Assembly (NCBI GenBank): GCA_021793875.1
Contig: JAJYRX010000056.1
Coordinates: 1-8,460 of the forward strand
Length of the DNA stretch: 8,460 nucleotides
Direction: 5' to 3'
Source: Pseudomonadota bacterium
GTDB lineage: Bacteria; Pseudomonadota; Gammaproteobacteria; Burkholderiales; Burkholderiaceae_B
Of the stretch, positions 1-6,616 are shown piece after piece (the first letter of the stretch is position 1; the number at the start of each line of letters is the position of its first letter). The notes beneath the pieces were generated by a model that did not search any database, was not told where the DNA came from, and was given only the letters and a program-made list of their open reading frames with translations. The position numbers and the translations under genes are program-made.

Positions 1-277
1 ATCTTTGCAACAGAGCCAAAAATGCTACTGCGGTAAGCAGTACCAAACCGGCTCCTTCCCATATGGCATAGGCTATTCCTATGGGAATACGGCGCAAAGC
101 TTTGGCCAGAAAAAAATATGATAAGCCAATAGCGGCACCCATTATGAAGTATCCGGACACAAACCCTTTGCGAACAGCAAAAGCCATGAAAGAAGTGCCG
201 CTTACTTCGGTAACTATTGATGCTGTTAGAAACAGCCATGACTGGATATTTATATTGCGCTCAGCTACGTGAGCCAT
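1..277 (-). CDS. SMR-family small multidrug/polyamine exporter, MdtJ-like (3' end outside window)
   Basis: The minus-strand frame opens at an ATG at 277 and stays open for 92 codons to the window edge, so the C-terminal part is missing. Small multidrug resistance proteins are four-helix inner-membrane transporters of about 105-120 residues that work as dimers and exchange cations for protons. The family's essential helix-1 glutamate is seen at Glu24 in the context IVTEVSGTSF. The helix-3 signature is seen as IPIGIAYAIWEGAG (residues 64-77), with Trp73. The AIWEG form resembles the spermidine exporter subunit MdtJ (ALWEG) more than EmrE (AIWSG). Three hydrophobic segments are visible. An AGGAG Shine-Dalgarno lies 7 nt before the ATG, which fixes the start. 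MdtJ normally needs an MdtI partner; if present, it would be downstream, beyond the window. Family assignment is firm, substrate is inferred. Confidence 0.88.
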   Translation of the reverse strand, partial: MAHVAERNINIQSWLFLTASIVTEVSGTSFMAFAVRKGFVSGYFIMGAAIGLSYFFLAKALRRIPIGIAYAIWEGAGLVLLTAVAFLALLQR

Positions 278-284
278 TTTTGAA

Positions 285-300
285 CTCCTGTTATTACAGG
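285..300 (-). promoter_or_regulatory. Small hairpin overlapping the SMR gene's Shine-Dalgarno
   Basis: On the minus strand the leader reads CCTGT-AATA-ACAGG-AG. The 5-bp perfect stem includes the first three bases of the AGGAG Shine-Dalgarno, so the hairpin could partly mask it. The stem is short and AU-rich at the loop, so the effect, if any, would be modest. Confidence 0.35.
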
Positions 301-319
301 AATAATTATTACCCTTAAA

Positions 320-349
320 ATCGATGTTATAAAGTTGTTATCCATCGAT
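320..349. promoter_or_regulatory. Candidate LysR-type operator in the divergent promoter
   Basis: ATCGATG at 320-326 and CATCGAT at 343-349 form a perfect 7-bp inverted repeat with a 16-bp spacer, ending 17 bp before the LysR start codon. LysR-type regulators commonly bind an interrupted dyad in the region shared with a divergent target gene, while repressing themselves. TGTTAT also occurs at 289, 325 and 336. The dyad is seen directly; its use as the operator for both the SMR gene and the regulator is inferred. Confidence 0.45.
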
Positions 350-366
350 AAAATAGATATATAGCT

Positions 367-1227
367 ATGAAATATTCACCTGAAGGCCTACAAGCATTTG
401 TAGAGGCAGCAGAACAAGGGTCTTTTTCTGCTGCAGCACGTAAGCTTAATAAAAGTCAGTCTACCGTTAGCAGTGCAATAGCTAATTTAGAAGCAGACCT
501 TGGGGTAGAGCTTTTTGTTCGCACAGGGCGCTACCCAAAGTTAACAGAAGCGGGGCTTAAGGTTCTAGGCTTTGCAAAGCAAATTCTTGATGTTGCCGGT
601 AGGCTGGAAGAGCTAAGCATACGTTTATCAGATAATGTGGAGCCTAAGCTAACGGTTGGCCTAACTGATGTTTACAGTTGGTACCACGACAGGCACTTTT
701 TGCACGACTTTGCCAGTACCTATCCTGAGGTTGAGCTTGAGTGGGTAGATGCGGAAGGTGAAGATGTAATAGGCCTGGTATTGTCTGGTAGGGCTCATGT
801 TGGTTTGCTTGCATCACAGCAAAGTTACCCTACTGATTTAGTGTTCAGAAGGGTTCCGCTTACCACTCGTATGGGTATTTATGTAGGCCACTCTCATGAG
901 CTGGCCAAAAAGAAATATATACATCAGCACGACCTACATTCAGCAAGGCAAATATATTTAAATACAGAGCGCAGAGGAGGTCAAAGACCTGGCGGTAGGG
1001 TTTGGTCTGCTACTGATTACATTATGGTACTAGAAATGGCCGAAGAGGGCTTTGGTTGGGCTGAGCTACCACTTGAGCTAGTTCAGCAGTACGGTGATGG
1101 ACGTTTGGTAGAGCTGAATGTAGAGGGTTATCCGCGTATTATTAACCTTGATGTGCTGTGGTCAAGAACAAACCCGCCGGGGCCGGCGGGCATATGGTTA
1201 ATAAACAGGTTTATGTCTAACCATTAG
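367..1227 (+). CDS. LysR-family transcriptional regulator
   Basis: This is a 286-residue DNA-binding regulator of the LysR type. The N-terminal winged helix-turn-helix spans about residues 5-64, with the family pattern LQAFVEAAEQGSFSAAARKL, then QSTVSSAIANLE as recognition helix and LGVELFVRTGR as the wing. Residues from about 90 to 280 form the periplasmic-binding-protein-like effector domain (LTVGLTDVYSWYHD... GRAHVGLLA... GYGWAELP-like segment FGWAELP). The length is slightly short but normal for the family. No strong Shine-Dalgarno precedes the ATG at 367, but this start gives the usual few residues before the helix-turn-helix. The gene is divergent from the SMR exporter, the likeliest target. 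It converges on the DUF169 gene, with the two 3' ends overlapping by 11 bp. The inducer cannot be told from sequence. Confidence 0.93.
   Translation: MKYSPEGLQAFVEAAEQGSFSAAARKLNKSQSTVSSAIANLEADLGVELFVRTGRYPKLTEAGLKVLGFAKQILDVAGRLEELSIRLSDNVEPKLTVGLTDVYSWYHDRHFLHDFASTYPEVELEWVDAEGEDVIGLVLSGRAHVGLLASQQSYPTDLVFRRVPLTTRMGIYVGHSHELAKKKYIHQHDLHSARQIYLNTERRGGQRPGGRVWSATDYIMVLEMAEEGFGWAELPLELVQQYGDGRLVELNVEGYPRIINLDVLWSRTNPPGPAGIWLINRFMSNH
1173..1190. other. Very stable GC hairpin inside the LysR 3' end, at a convergent gene junction
   Basis: CCCGCCGG and CCGGCGGG are perfect 8-bp arms around a central GG; a realistic fold has 7 GC pairs and a GGGC loop. It lies within codons for PPGPAG (residues 270-275 of the LysR protein), 26 bp before the DUF169 stop codon on the other strand. 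No T-run follows on either strand, so it is not a standard intrinsic terminator. It may slow or protect transcripts coming from either side. Confidence 0.5.
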
Positions 1228-2014
1228 GCTTTTTGTCGGCATAACTAACAGCTAAGCCCGCCCGTGCATCCATTTGTATACCGTACTGGGGAAACGGATA
1301 CCTGAGACCATTTTTTGATAAAGCGCTCATGCCTTCCAGTGACTTGGATATATCGTCTGGCTTAAGTGCCATAAGCATTTCGTCGTCAAGTACTCCACCA
1401 TACCTACGTTCAGCAAAACAAGGTATAGATAAACTGGGTTCACCAGTGTTTAGGGCTCTACCCCAAGAATCAGCACACGATGATTCGCCTACAACCCCCC
1501 ATTGGAAGTTTTTATAGCCTTCCCACTGCAAGCCATTTATGAAATAAATCATTGCTCCGGGAGTTGCGTAGAAGAGCGCTATGTCAGGCAAGCCGAGGGC
1601 ATCTTCTTCATTGCCAGACCATTTTCGTAGTGGTGCAACAACAAGCGCCTGATATTTACCTTGAGGAATACGATGCATGGCTTGTTGATGTGCGGCTGCA
1701 TCTTCTACAGTTGCATACCATACCCCAGCCATATCTTTACCTGAAGCCCATTCTTGCTCCTGAATGGGTAAACCAACTACGGAGCGACATTGGTCTCCTA
1801 TAAGGTCTTCTCCGGTTACCCCTACAGTCCAACCCAAGCGTGTGGCTTGTGCCACTATTTGATCAAGTGTGTGTACTGCTTTAGGGCGCCTTAGCCTGCT
1901 AATTTTTTCCAGATCGTTAGGGTTTTCAAACAGCTTCATTCCTATAGGTGGGACGCGTAGCTTAAGAGTGTGTTCAAGCTGTAGCGCTAGTTGATCAAAA
2001 TAGGATTTATGCAT
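1217..2014 (-). CDS. DUF169-family (COG2043) protein of unknown function, probably iron-regulated
   Basis: The 265-residue soluble protein has no signal peptide or membrane segment. It matches my recollection of the DUF169 family: an N-terminal RVPPIGMKLFE segment (20-30, the family's PPVAVK-like motif), a central GDQCRSVVGL (73-82), and a C-terminal stretch GESSCADSW (176-184) followed by IPCFAERRYGGVLDDEM (197-213). Three cysteines, Cys76, Cys180 and Cys199, sit in these conserved blocks and are candidates for metal or cofactor binding, which is inference. The biochemical role of the family is unknown to me. The start at 2014 has AGAGG 9 nt upstream. It is transcribed away from the ferric transporter operon from a shared 92-bp region with a Fur-box match, which suggests a job in iron or redox metabolism. 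Confidence 0.8.
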   Translation of the reverse strand: MHKSYFDQLALQLEHTLKLRVPPIGMKLFENPNDLEKISRLRRPKAVHTLDQIVAQATRLGWTVGVTGEDLIGDQCRSVVGLPIQEQEWASGKDMAGVWYATVEDAAAHQQAMHRIPQGKYQALVVAPLRKWSGNEEDALGLPDIALFYATPGAMIYFINGLQWEGYKNFQWGVVGESSCADSWGRALNTGEPSLSIPCFAERRYGGVLDDEMLMALKPDDISKSLEGMSALSKNGLRYPFPQYGIQMDARAGLAVSYADKKPNG

Positions 2015-2039
2015 AAATGCCTGCCTCTTAATTTATGTA

Positions 2040-2058
2040 AAGGATAATCGTTCTTATT
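2040..2058. promoter_or_regulatory. Candidate Fur box shared by the DUF169 gene and the ferric ABC operon
   Basis: The 19-bp stretch AAGGATAATCGTTCTTATT matches the gammaproteobacterial Fur consensus AATGANAATNATTNTCATT at 13 of 16 specified positions, mismatching at positions 3, 11 and 16. It lies 26 bp upstream of the DUF169 start and 49 bp upstream of the substrate-binding protein start, where a repressor could block both promoters. No clear -35/-10 pair with standard spacing was found on either strand, so promoter positions are not assigned. Function is inferred from the match plus the iron-uptake context. Confidence 0.65.
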
Positions 2059-2106
2059 TGCGTTACACTATCAGTCGTATATTTCAAATGACTCAAGGAA
2101 AAATGC

Positions 2107-3138
2107 ATGAGTAAGTTTTCCAGACGCAGTTTCTTGCAAAGTAGCATGATTCTAGGGGGCGGCGCTTTAATAGGAGCACCTGCACTGCAGCTAGTTCATG
2201 CTGCCGGATCAGAAACAATTACCTTATACAGCGGACAGCATCCTAAAACAACTGAGCGTGTAATTAATGCGTTTACAGAAGCCACCGGTATTAAGGTAAA
2301 CATACGAAAAGGCAATAGCATACAGCTGGCCAACCAAATAATAGAAGAAGGCAGTCGCTCACCGGCAGATGTTTTTTATTCCGAAGAAAGCCCTCCGGTT
2401 GCTGCGCTGTCTGAACGTAATATGCTGCTTGAATTGCCACGAGACATATTAAGCAACATACGAGAGGGGTATACCGCTCCTGATGGCACTTGGACGGGGG
2501 TAACCGCACGTTGCCGAGTAACGGTATACAACAAAGATATGGTAGAAGAGTCCGAGCTTCCCGAGTCTGTTCTCGATATGCCAACTGAAAAATGGAAGGG
2601 CAGGCTAGCTTTTGTGCCAACAAGTGGCGCCTTCCAGCAGCAAATAGTAGCCATTAAGGAACTTAAAGGGCGCGATGTAGCTTTACAGTGGCTTAAAGAC
2701 TTAAAAAAATACGGTCAAATTTATAACAACAACATGGCTGCTATGCGTGCTGTTGAAAGCGGTGAAATTGCAACTGCACTAGTTAATAACTATTACTGGT
2801 ACATAGTTGCCCGTGAAAAAGGGGCCGAAAATATGCGGTCTGCTATTCATTACGCCAAGGGTAAAGATCCTGGCGCTCTTATCACGGTATCAGCAGTGGG
2901 TGTTCTGAAAACTGCTAAAAATCCGGAAATCGCTACTTCTTTGGTTGACTACATGGTTAGCACCGATGGTCAGAAGGTATTGTCCGGAGCGGTAGCCGAG
3001 TGGCCCATGAACCCCAGTGTGACAACCCAGTTCGATCTAGTCCCATTTGAAGAGCTTGATCCGCCAGCAGTAAACCCAGCTAGCCTTGGTGGAGCTGCTG
3101 ATGCACTAGAGCTCAGGCGCGAGGCAGGTCTGGCTTAA
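2107..3138 (+). CDS. fbpA: Ferric iron ABC transporter, periplasmic Fe(III)-binding protein with Tat signal
   Basis: This 343-residue protein is the substrate-binding component of an FbpABC/FutABC-type Fe(III) importer. The N-terminus carries a twin-arginine signal (SRRSFLQSS, Arg6-Arg7, then a hydrophobic stretch to about residue 33, cleavage probably after VHA), so it is likely exported folded to the periplasm. The iron ligands known from FbpA are all in place: His45 (LYSGQHP), Glu93 (DVFYSEES) and the tyrosine pair Tyr229-Tyr230 (VNNYYWYIVARE). Arg135 and Arg137 may serve the synergistic anion. The length is normal. The ATG at 2107 has AAGGA 7 nt upstream; another ATG at 2103 is out of frame. 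It is first in a three-gene operon, 2 nt before the permease start. Family is firm; iron rather than another ligand is strongly supported by the residues. Confidence 0.94.
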   Translation: MSKFSRRSFLQSSMILGGGALIGAPALQLVHAAGSETITLYSGQHPKTTERVINAFTEATGIKVNIRKGNSIQLANQIIEEGSRSPADVFYSEESPPVAALSERNMLLELPRDILSNIREGYTAPDGTWTGVTARCRVTVYNKDMVEESELPESVLDMPTEKWKGRLAFVPTSGAFQQQIVAIKELKGRDVALQWLKDLKKYGQIYNNNMAAMRAVESGEIATALVNNYYWYIVAREKGAENMRSAIHYAKGKDPGALITVSAVGVLKTAKNPEIATSLVDYMVSTDGQKVLSGAVAEWPMNPSVTTQFDLVPFEELDPPAVNPASLGGAADALELRREAGLA

Positions 3139-3140
3139 TA

Positions 3141-4697
3141 ATGTCACAAATAACACTGGCACACCCACGTTCAATTAGAATAAAAGGTCTGAACCAGCCC
3201 TGGATAGTATGGGCTGGTATGGTGCCGGTGTTTCTGGTCTGTTTGCCTGTTATTTATGTACTGGTACGAACAGGTCAAATTGGGGTTTTAGGTGCATGGC
3301 AGGAGCTGTTTCGCACCAGAAACCTTGAGCTTTTAGTTAATACACTAACGCTTGTAGTTGGGGTTACTACTTTAGCAGCAAGTATTGGTCTTGCAGTAGC
3401 TTGGTGTATTGAGCGCACCAACTTGGTTGGTCGCAACTTCTGGCGTGTTGCTGCCAGCTTGCCGCTGGCGGTTCCGGCCTTTGTGGCCAGCTACTCATGG
3501 GCATCAATAGATATCTCGTTTCAGAATATGGCGGGTGCTATTATGGTGCTGGCCTTATCTAAATACCCTCTAGTATATTTACCCGTGGCAGCTGCTTTAC
3601 GAAGCACTGACCCAGGCTTTGAAGATGTTTCACGTTCCCTAGGGCGTGGGCCATGGAAAACATTTACTAGCGCCTTGTTACCTCAACTGTTGCCAGCTCT
3701 TGGAGGCGGTTCGCTTTTAGTTGCAACACATATGTTTGCTGAATTTGGTGCGCTGGCCCTGTTACGAGTACAAACATTTACCACAGCAATATTTGAAACC
3801 TATGAACTGCAGTTTGATAGTTCAACCGCTGCCATGCAGTCAGCAGTGCTTATGCTTTTATGCGTTCCGGTAGCACTATTTGAAATGCGTATGCGACGGG
3901 GAAGGCGTGTCGCTAGGGTGGGGCGAGGAAATGCACGTCAACCAAGAATAATAAAGTTGGGCAGGTTAACACCGGTTGTTTTATTGGGTTTGGCTTTGCT
4001 TGGGTTTTTATCGTTAGGTGTGCCATTAGGACGCCTTATGTATTGGCTAATAAGCGGCCATTCAGCTGGTAACGGGTACACTGATATTTTGCCTGCTGTA
4101 ATGGGTTCATTGCGTCTTGCTGGCATGGGGGCATTGCTTACCGGAGCTTTAGCAATACCGTTGGTTTTATTGGCTACTCGTTATAGGGGGCGTATGGCCC
4201 AAGTGGCCGACCGATTGCCGTACATAGTTCATGGTCTTCCAGGTGTGGTAGTTGCACTTGCACTAGTGTTTCTTACCATAAGAGTAGTGCCGTTTATGTA
4301 CCAAAGCGTTTTTGTGCTGTTAATAGCATATGCCATATTGTTTTTACCGTTAGGGCAGTCATCTTTGCGTGCTTCTATAGAGTTGGTTCCTGCCAATATT
4401 GAGCCAATCGCTCGTAGCTTAGGCAAAAGGCCTTTTTATGTTTTTATTACTGTAGTGTTGCCTAACATAGCACCTGGCGTAGGGGCCGCGCTTGCCCTTA
4501 TGATGCTTGAAATGGTTAGAGAGCTTACGGCTACACTAATGCTAGCGCCAACAGGAACTATAACGCTAGCCACAGAAGTATGGGCTTACACATCCGATGC
4601 TGAGTACGCTGCAGCAGCTCCATTCGCAACTCTTCTGGTACTTTTGTCAGTTATACCTGTATGGGTGTTTACAAAACGAATGCTGCACCAGGCATAA
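3141..4697 (+). CDS. fbpB: Ferric iron ABC transporter, fused double-domain permease
   Basis: This inner-membrane permease of 518 residues carries two homologous binding-protein-dependent transport domains in one chain, the usual FbpB/SfuB layout with about 12 membrane helices. Each half has an EAA coupling loop that docks on the ATPase: EDVSRSLGRGPWKTFTSALLP (161-181) without its last residue count exceeding the loop, and EPIARSLGKRPFYVFITVVL (421-440). Long hydrophobic helices are seen at about 25-45, 65-88, 103-120, 132-152, 232-247, 277-295, 325-345, 363-382, 388-406 and 492-510. A basic linker (about 249-272, rich in Arg) separates the halves. It starts 2 nt after the binding-protein stop with no strong Shine-Dalgarno of its own, so it is probably translationally coupled. 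Substrate follows from the neighbour. Confidence 0.93.
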   Translation: MSQITLAHPRSIRIKGLNQPWIVWAGMVPVFLVCLPVIYVLVRTGQIGVLGAWQELFRTRNLELLVNTLTLVVGVTTLAASIGLAVAWCIERTNLVGRNFWRVAASLPLAVPAFVASYSWASIDISFQNMAGAIMVLALSKYPLVYLPVAAALRSTDPGFEDVSRSLGRGPWKTFTSALLPQLLPALGGGSLLVATHMFAEFGALALLRVQTFTTAIFETYELQFDSSTAAMQSAVLMLLCVPVALFEMRMRRGRRVARVGRGNARQPRIIKLGRLTPVVLLGLALLGFLSLGVPLGRLMYWLISGHSAGNGYTDILPAVMGSLRLAGMGALLTGALAIPLVLLATRYRGRMAQVADRLPYIVHGLPGVVVALALVFLTIRVVPFMYQSVFVLLIAYAILFLPLGQSSLRASIELVPANIEPIARSLGKRPFYVFITVVLPNIAPGVGAALALMMLEMVRELTATLMLAPTGTITLATEVWAYTSDAEYAAAAPFATLLVLLSVIPVWVFTKRMLHQA

Positions 4698-4712
4698 TAA
4701 AATCAATGTTTT

Positions 4713-5753
4713 ATGAGTAACATACATATAAGAAACGTTCACAAAAGCTTTGATTCAGCAACAGTTTTAAAGGGCGTAAATCTTAATATTCCGCATGGTT
4801 CAGTAACTGCACTGCTTGGTCCGTCAGGATGCGGAAAAACTACACTGTTACGGCTTATAGCTGGTTTCGATCCAGTAGATCAGGGTCAAATATATTTTGA
4901 TGATACGGTTGTTGCTTCAGCATCAAAACTTGTTCCACCAGAAAAGCGCGGTATTGGATATGTGCCACAAGAAGGCGCCTTGTTCCCTCACCTAACGGTA
5001 GAAGGAAATATAAGATACGGCCTTCCCCGTAAAGCAGACTGGAGGGGTAGGGTTAAAGAAGTGCTTGAGCTTACCGACCTGCAGGGCTATGGGAAACGCT
5101 ACCCACATGAGCTGTCTGGCGGGCAGCAGCAGCGTGTGGCGCTGGCAAGGGCGCTTGCCCCTGATCCTCGTCTTGTGCTGCTAGATGAACCTTTTAATGC
5201 CCTTGACCTAGATTTGCGGCGCAGTATTTGTGAGGATGTTATAGGGGTTCTTAGGCATACAGGCACAACTGCAATATTAGTAAGTCACGATCCTGGTGAG
5301 GCTTTTGCAGTATCAGATCAGCTTGCTGTAATGCTAGATGGTCATATTATGCAATGCGACTGTCCGGAAAATATATACTGGAAGCCAGCAAGCACAGATG
5401 TTGCTAGGCTTACTGGTGACGCTATTTTCCTTGCAGGAACTGCTAACGGTTCAACGGTAAACTGCGCCCTAGGTGAGGTTAATGTTCATGGCCATACCAC
5501 AATCAATAATTCTAACGTAACAATTATGGTAAGGCCTGAACAAGTTCAATGGCATAACGATAACCGAGGTATGCCGGCACGAGTGCGGCACAGGTCATTT
5601 AGAGGCGATCACACAATTTTAGAAATTGAGTTGGGTGATATATGCCTAAATTTGCGTATGTCTTCAATAGCTGCGCCAGCCAAAGATGCGTGTGGCTCGG
5701 TTGACGTAACAGGTGCGTGCGCTGCATTTTCTAATGCACCAAACGTTGACTAG
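4713..5753 (+). CDS. fbpC: Ferric iron ABC transporter, ATP-binding protein
   Basis: The 346-residue cytoplasmic ATPase powers iron import as a dimer beneath the permease. All nucleotide-binding motifs are intact: Walker A GPSGCGKTT (36-44), Q-loop Gln86, ABC signature LSGGQQQRVALARAL (134-148), Walker B LVLLDEP (154-160), D-loop and switch His192 (LVSHD). Residues from about 240 on form the TOBE-like C-terminal domain (IMVRPEQVQW at 271-280) found in FbpC and related importers. The gap to the permease is 15 nt and has no recognisable Shine-Dalgarno; an out-of-frame ATG lies at 4706. This suggests coupling or weaker translation than for the binding protein, which fits the usual excess of binding protein. 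The gene ends the operon. No T-run terminator is seen in the following 100 bases. Confidence 0.94.
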   Translation: MSNIHIRNVHKSFDSATVLKGVNLNIPHGSVTALLGPSGCGKTTLLRLIAGFDPVDQGQIYFDDTVVASASKLVPPEKRGIGYVPQEGALFPHLTVEGNIRYGLPRKADWRGRVKEVLELTDLQGYGKRYPHELSGGQQQRVALARALAPDPRLVLLDEPFNALDLDLRRSICEDVIGVLRHTGTTAILVSHDPGEAFAVSDQLAVMLDGHIMQCDCPENIYWKPASTDVARLTGDAIFLAGTANGSTVNCALGEVNVHGHTTINNSNVTIMVRPEQVQWHNDNRGMPARVRHRSFRGDHTILEIELGDICLNLRMSSIAAPAKDACGSVDVTGACAAFSNAPNVD

Positions 5754-5972
5754 AACAGCGTTTTGCAGCATATGGCTCAGGGTATTTACTAGTTAAAAAC
5801 TATCAATTAGTACCATATCCAAAAAGACTATCAATGTTAATAATTGTTAAACCAGTCTGACCTACAGTAAAAATTTGCTCGCAATTGTAAGCGCGAGTTT
5901 GTATGGCTGTTCCACGACTGGTCATGTGTCTTGTGCAACAAGTTTGCACCAATTTTGATACCGAGGATAGCT
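5754..5972. other. Non-coding region upstream of the secreted-protein genes
   Basis: No open frame with a ribosome binding site is seen in these 219 bases. The region holds clustered ACTA/TAGT repeats (listed separately) and an imperfect hairpin with arms CTCGC at 5878-5882 and GCGAG at 5893-5897. A weak sigma70-like pair, TTGTTA at 5844 and TAAAAA at 5868 with 18-bp spacing, may drive the downstream gene. Its leader would then be roughly 90-100 nt. The length suggests a regulated promoter rather than read-through from the iron operon. Confidence 0.5.
5787..5835. repeat. ACTA/TAGT repeat cluster, candidate regulator binding region
   Basis: ACTATCAAT occurs twice in direct orientation at 5799-5807 and 5827-5835, 28 bp start to start. 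The first copy belongs to the palindrome ACTA-TCAAT-TAGT (5799-5811), and TACTAGT stands just upstream at 5787-5793. Dyads with a short AT-rich centre are typical of regulator sites. They sit upstream of the secreted-protein genes, so the LuxR-type regulator downstream is one possible binder; that is speculation. Confidence 0.3.
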
Positions 5973-6539
5973 ATGAAAAAACTAGTATTTACAGCTGCAG
6001 CATCTGCCGCATTATCTTTGGCAGCCAGTGCCTCTTTTGCCGCCGGAGGTGGAGTAGGTGGAATAGGCCTAGGCGCCGGTAATGTAAGCGGAGGCCATTT
6101 TGATAGCAGTACAACAGCAATTGGGGGAGGGGTGTCGGGAAATTATAGTGGTGGCACATTTTCCGGCATAGACGGCACTTCAGGCGTTCAAACTTCATTA
6201 GATGCACGCTATGGAACTGTAACGTCAGAATCATTGGTAATAGGTGGCGCTTTGGTTGGTTCCGCAGCAATGGCCGATTTTAGTAACCCTACACAGCCAA
6301 TACAAAACAGCGTTTCCTACCAGTTAGGTGCTAATTTCGAGTCTGCAAGTGCAAGTAGTTTTGGCATTGGAAACACCGCAAGTGTTGAAGCGGCAAGCTT
6401 CCAAAACTTTGAGTCAGGTGCCAGCACCGAGCTGAACACTGGCTTTGCCATTGGCGGTGTTGCTATCTCGCACGATGCAAACTGGGGTGAGTTTGATGGT
6501 ACTTGGATAGGTTTAGGCGCCGGGTTTGGTGGCTTCTAA
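5973..6539 (+). CDS. Secreted glycine-rich protein of unknown function, possibly a fibre or matrix subunit
   Basis: I do not recognise this 188-residue protein. It has a clear Sec signal peptide (MKKL, hydrophobic Ala/Leu core, cleavage likely after SFA at residue 23). The mature 165 residues contain about 22% Gly and many Ser, Thr and Ala. They contain no Cys, no Lys and a single Arg (Arg79), with about a dozen acidic residues, so the protein is acidic. Imperfect repeats are visible: SGGHFDS (39-45) and SGGTFSG (59-65); NFES...FGIG (121-133) and NFES...FAIG (145-161). QLGAN at 117-121 faintly recalls the curlin QxGxxN pattern. It ends in GAGFGGF. The start was placed at 5973, not an upstream in-frame ATG at 5931, because GAGG lies 7 nt before it and the signal peptide begins there. 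The beta-rich, repeat, signal-peptide form suggests an extracellular polymer, not proved. Confidence 0.8.
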   Translation: MKKLVFTAAASAALSLAASASFAAGGGVGGIGLGAGNVSGGHFDSSTTAIGGGVSGNYSGGTFSGIDGTSGVQTSLDARYGTVTSESLVIGGALVGSAAMADFSNPTQPIQNSVSYQLGANFESASASSFGIGNTASVEAASFQNFESGASTELNTGFAIGGVAISHDANWGEFDGTWIGLGAGFGGF

Positions 6540-6568
6540 ATTTATACAAAGCAAGTAATGTAGTACAA

Positions 6569-6596
6569 GGAAGGTGTGTACAAGCTGCCACCTTCC
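6569..6596 (+). promoter_or_regulatory. Perfect intercistronic hairpin between the two secreted-protein genes
   Basis: GGAAGGTG (6569-6576) and CACCTTCC (6589-6596) are perfect 8-bp arms around a 12-nt loop, ending 7 nt before the AAGGA Shine-Dalgarno of the next gene. No U-run follows, so it is not a classic intrinsic terminator. Such a hairpin could stabilise the upstream message or act as partial attenuator, giving unequal amounts of the two proteins. Confidence 0.6.
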
Positions 6597-6616
6597 AGTC
6601 TAAAAGGAATATAACA

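Noticed and set aside
81..272. Rightward open frame at the left edge.
   Set aside because: It is the complement of the SMR exporter frame, which has the conserved Glu24 and IAYAIWEG motif and a ribosome binding site.
2291..2654. Leftward open frames opposite the Fe(III)-binding protein gene.
   Set aside because: They lie wholly inside a well-supported gene, lack ribosome binding sites and encode no recognisable domain.
5931..5972. Longer N-terminus for the first secreted protein from ATG 5931.
   Set aside because: It would put 14 extra residues before a textbook signal peptide, and the 5973 start has its own GAGG ribosome binding site.
6569..6596. Hairpin between the secreted-protein genes as a rho-independent terminator.
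   Set aside because: The stem is followed by AGTCTAAAAGG, with no U-run on either strand.
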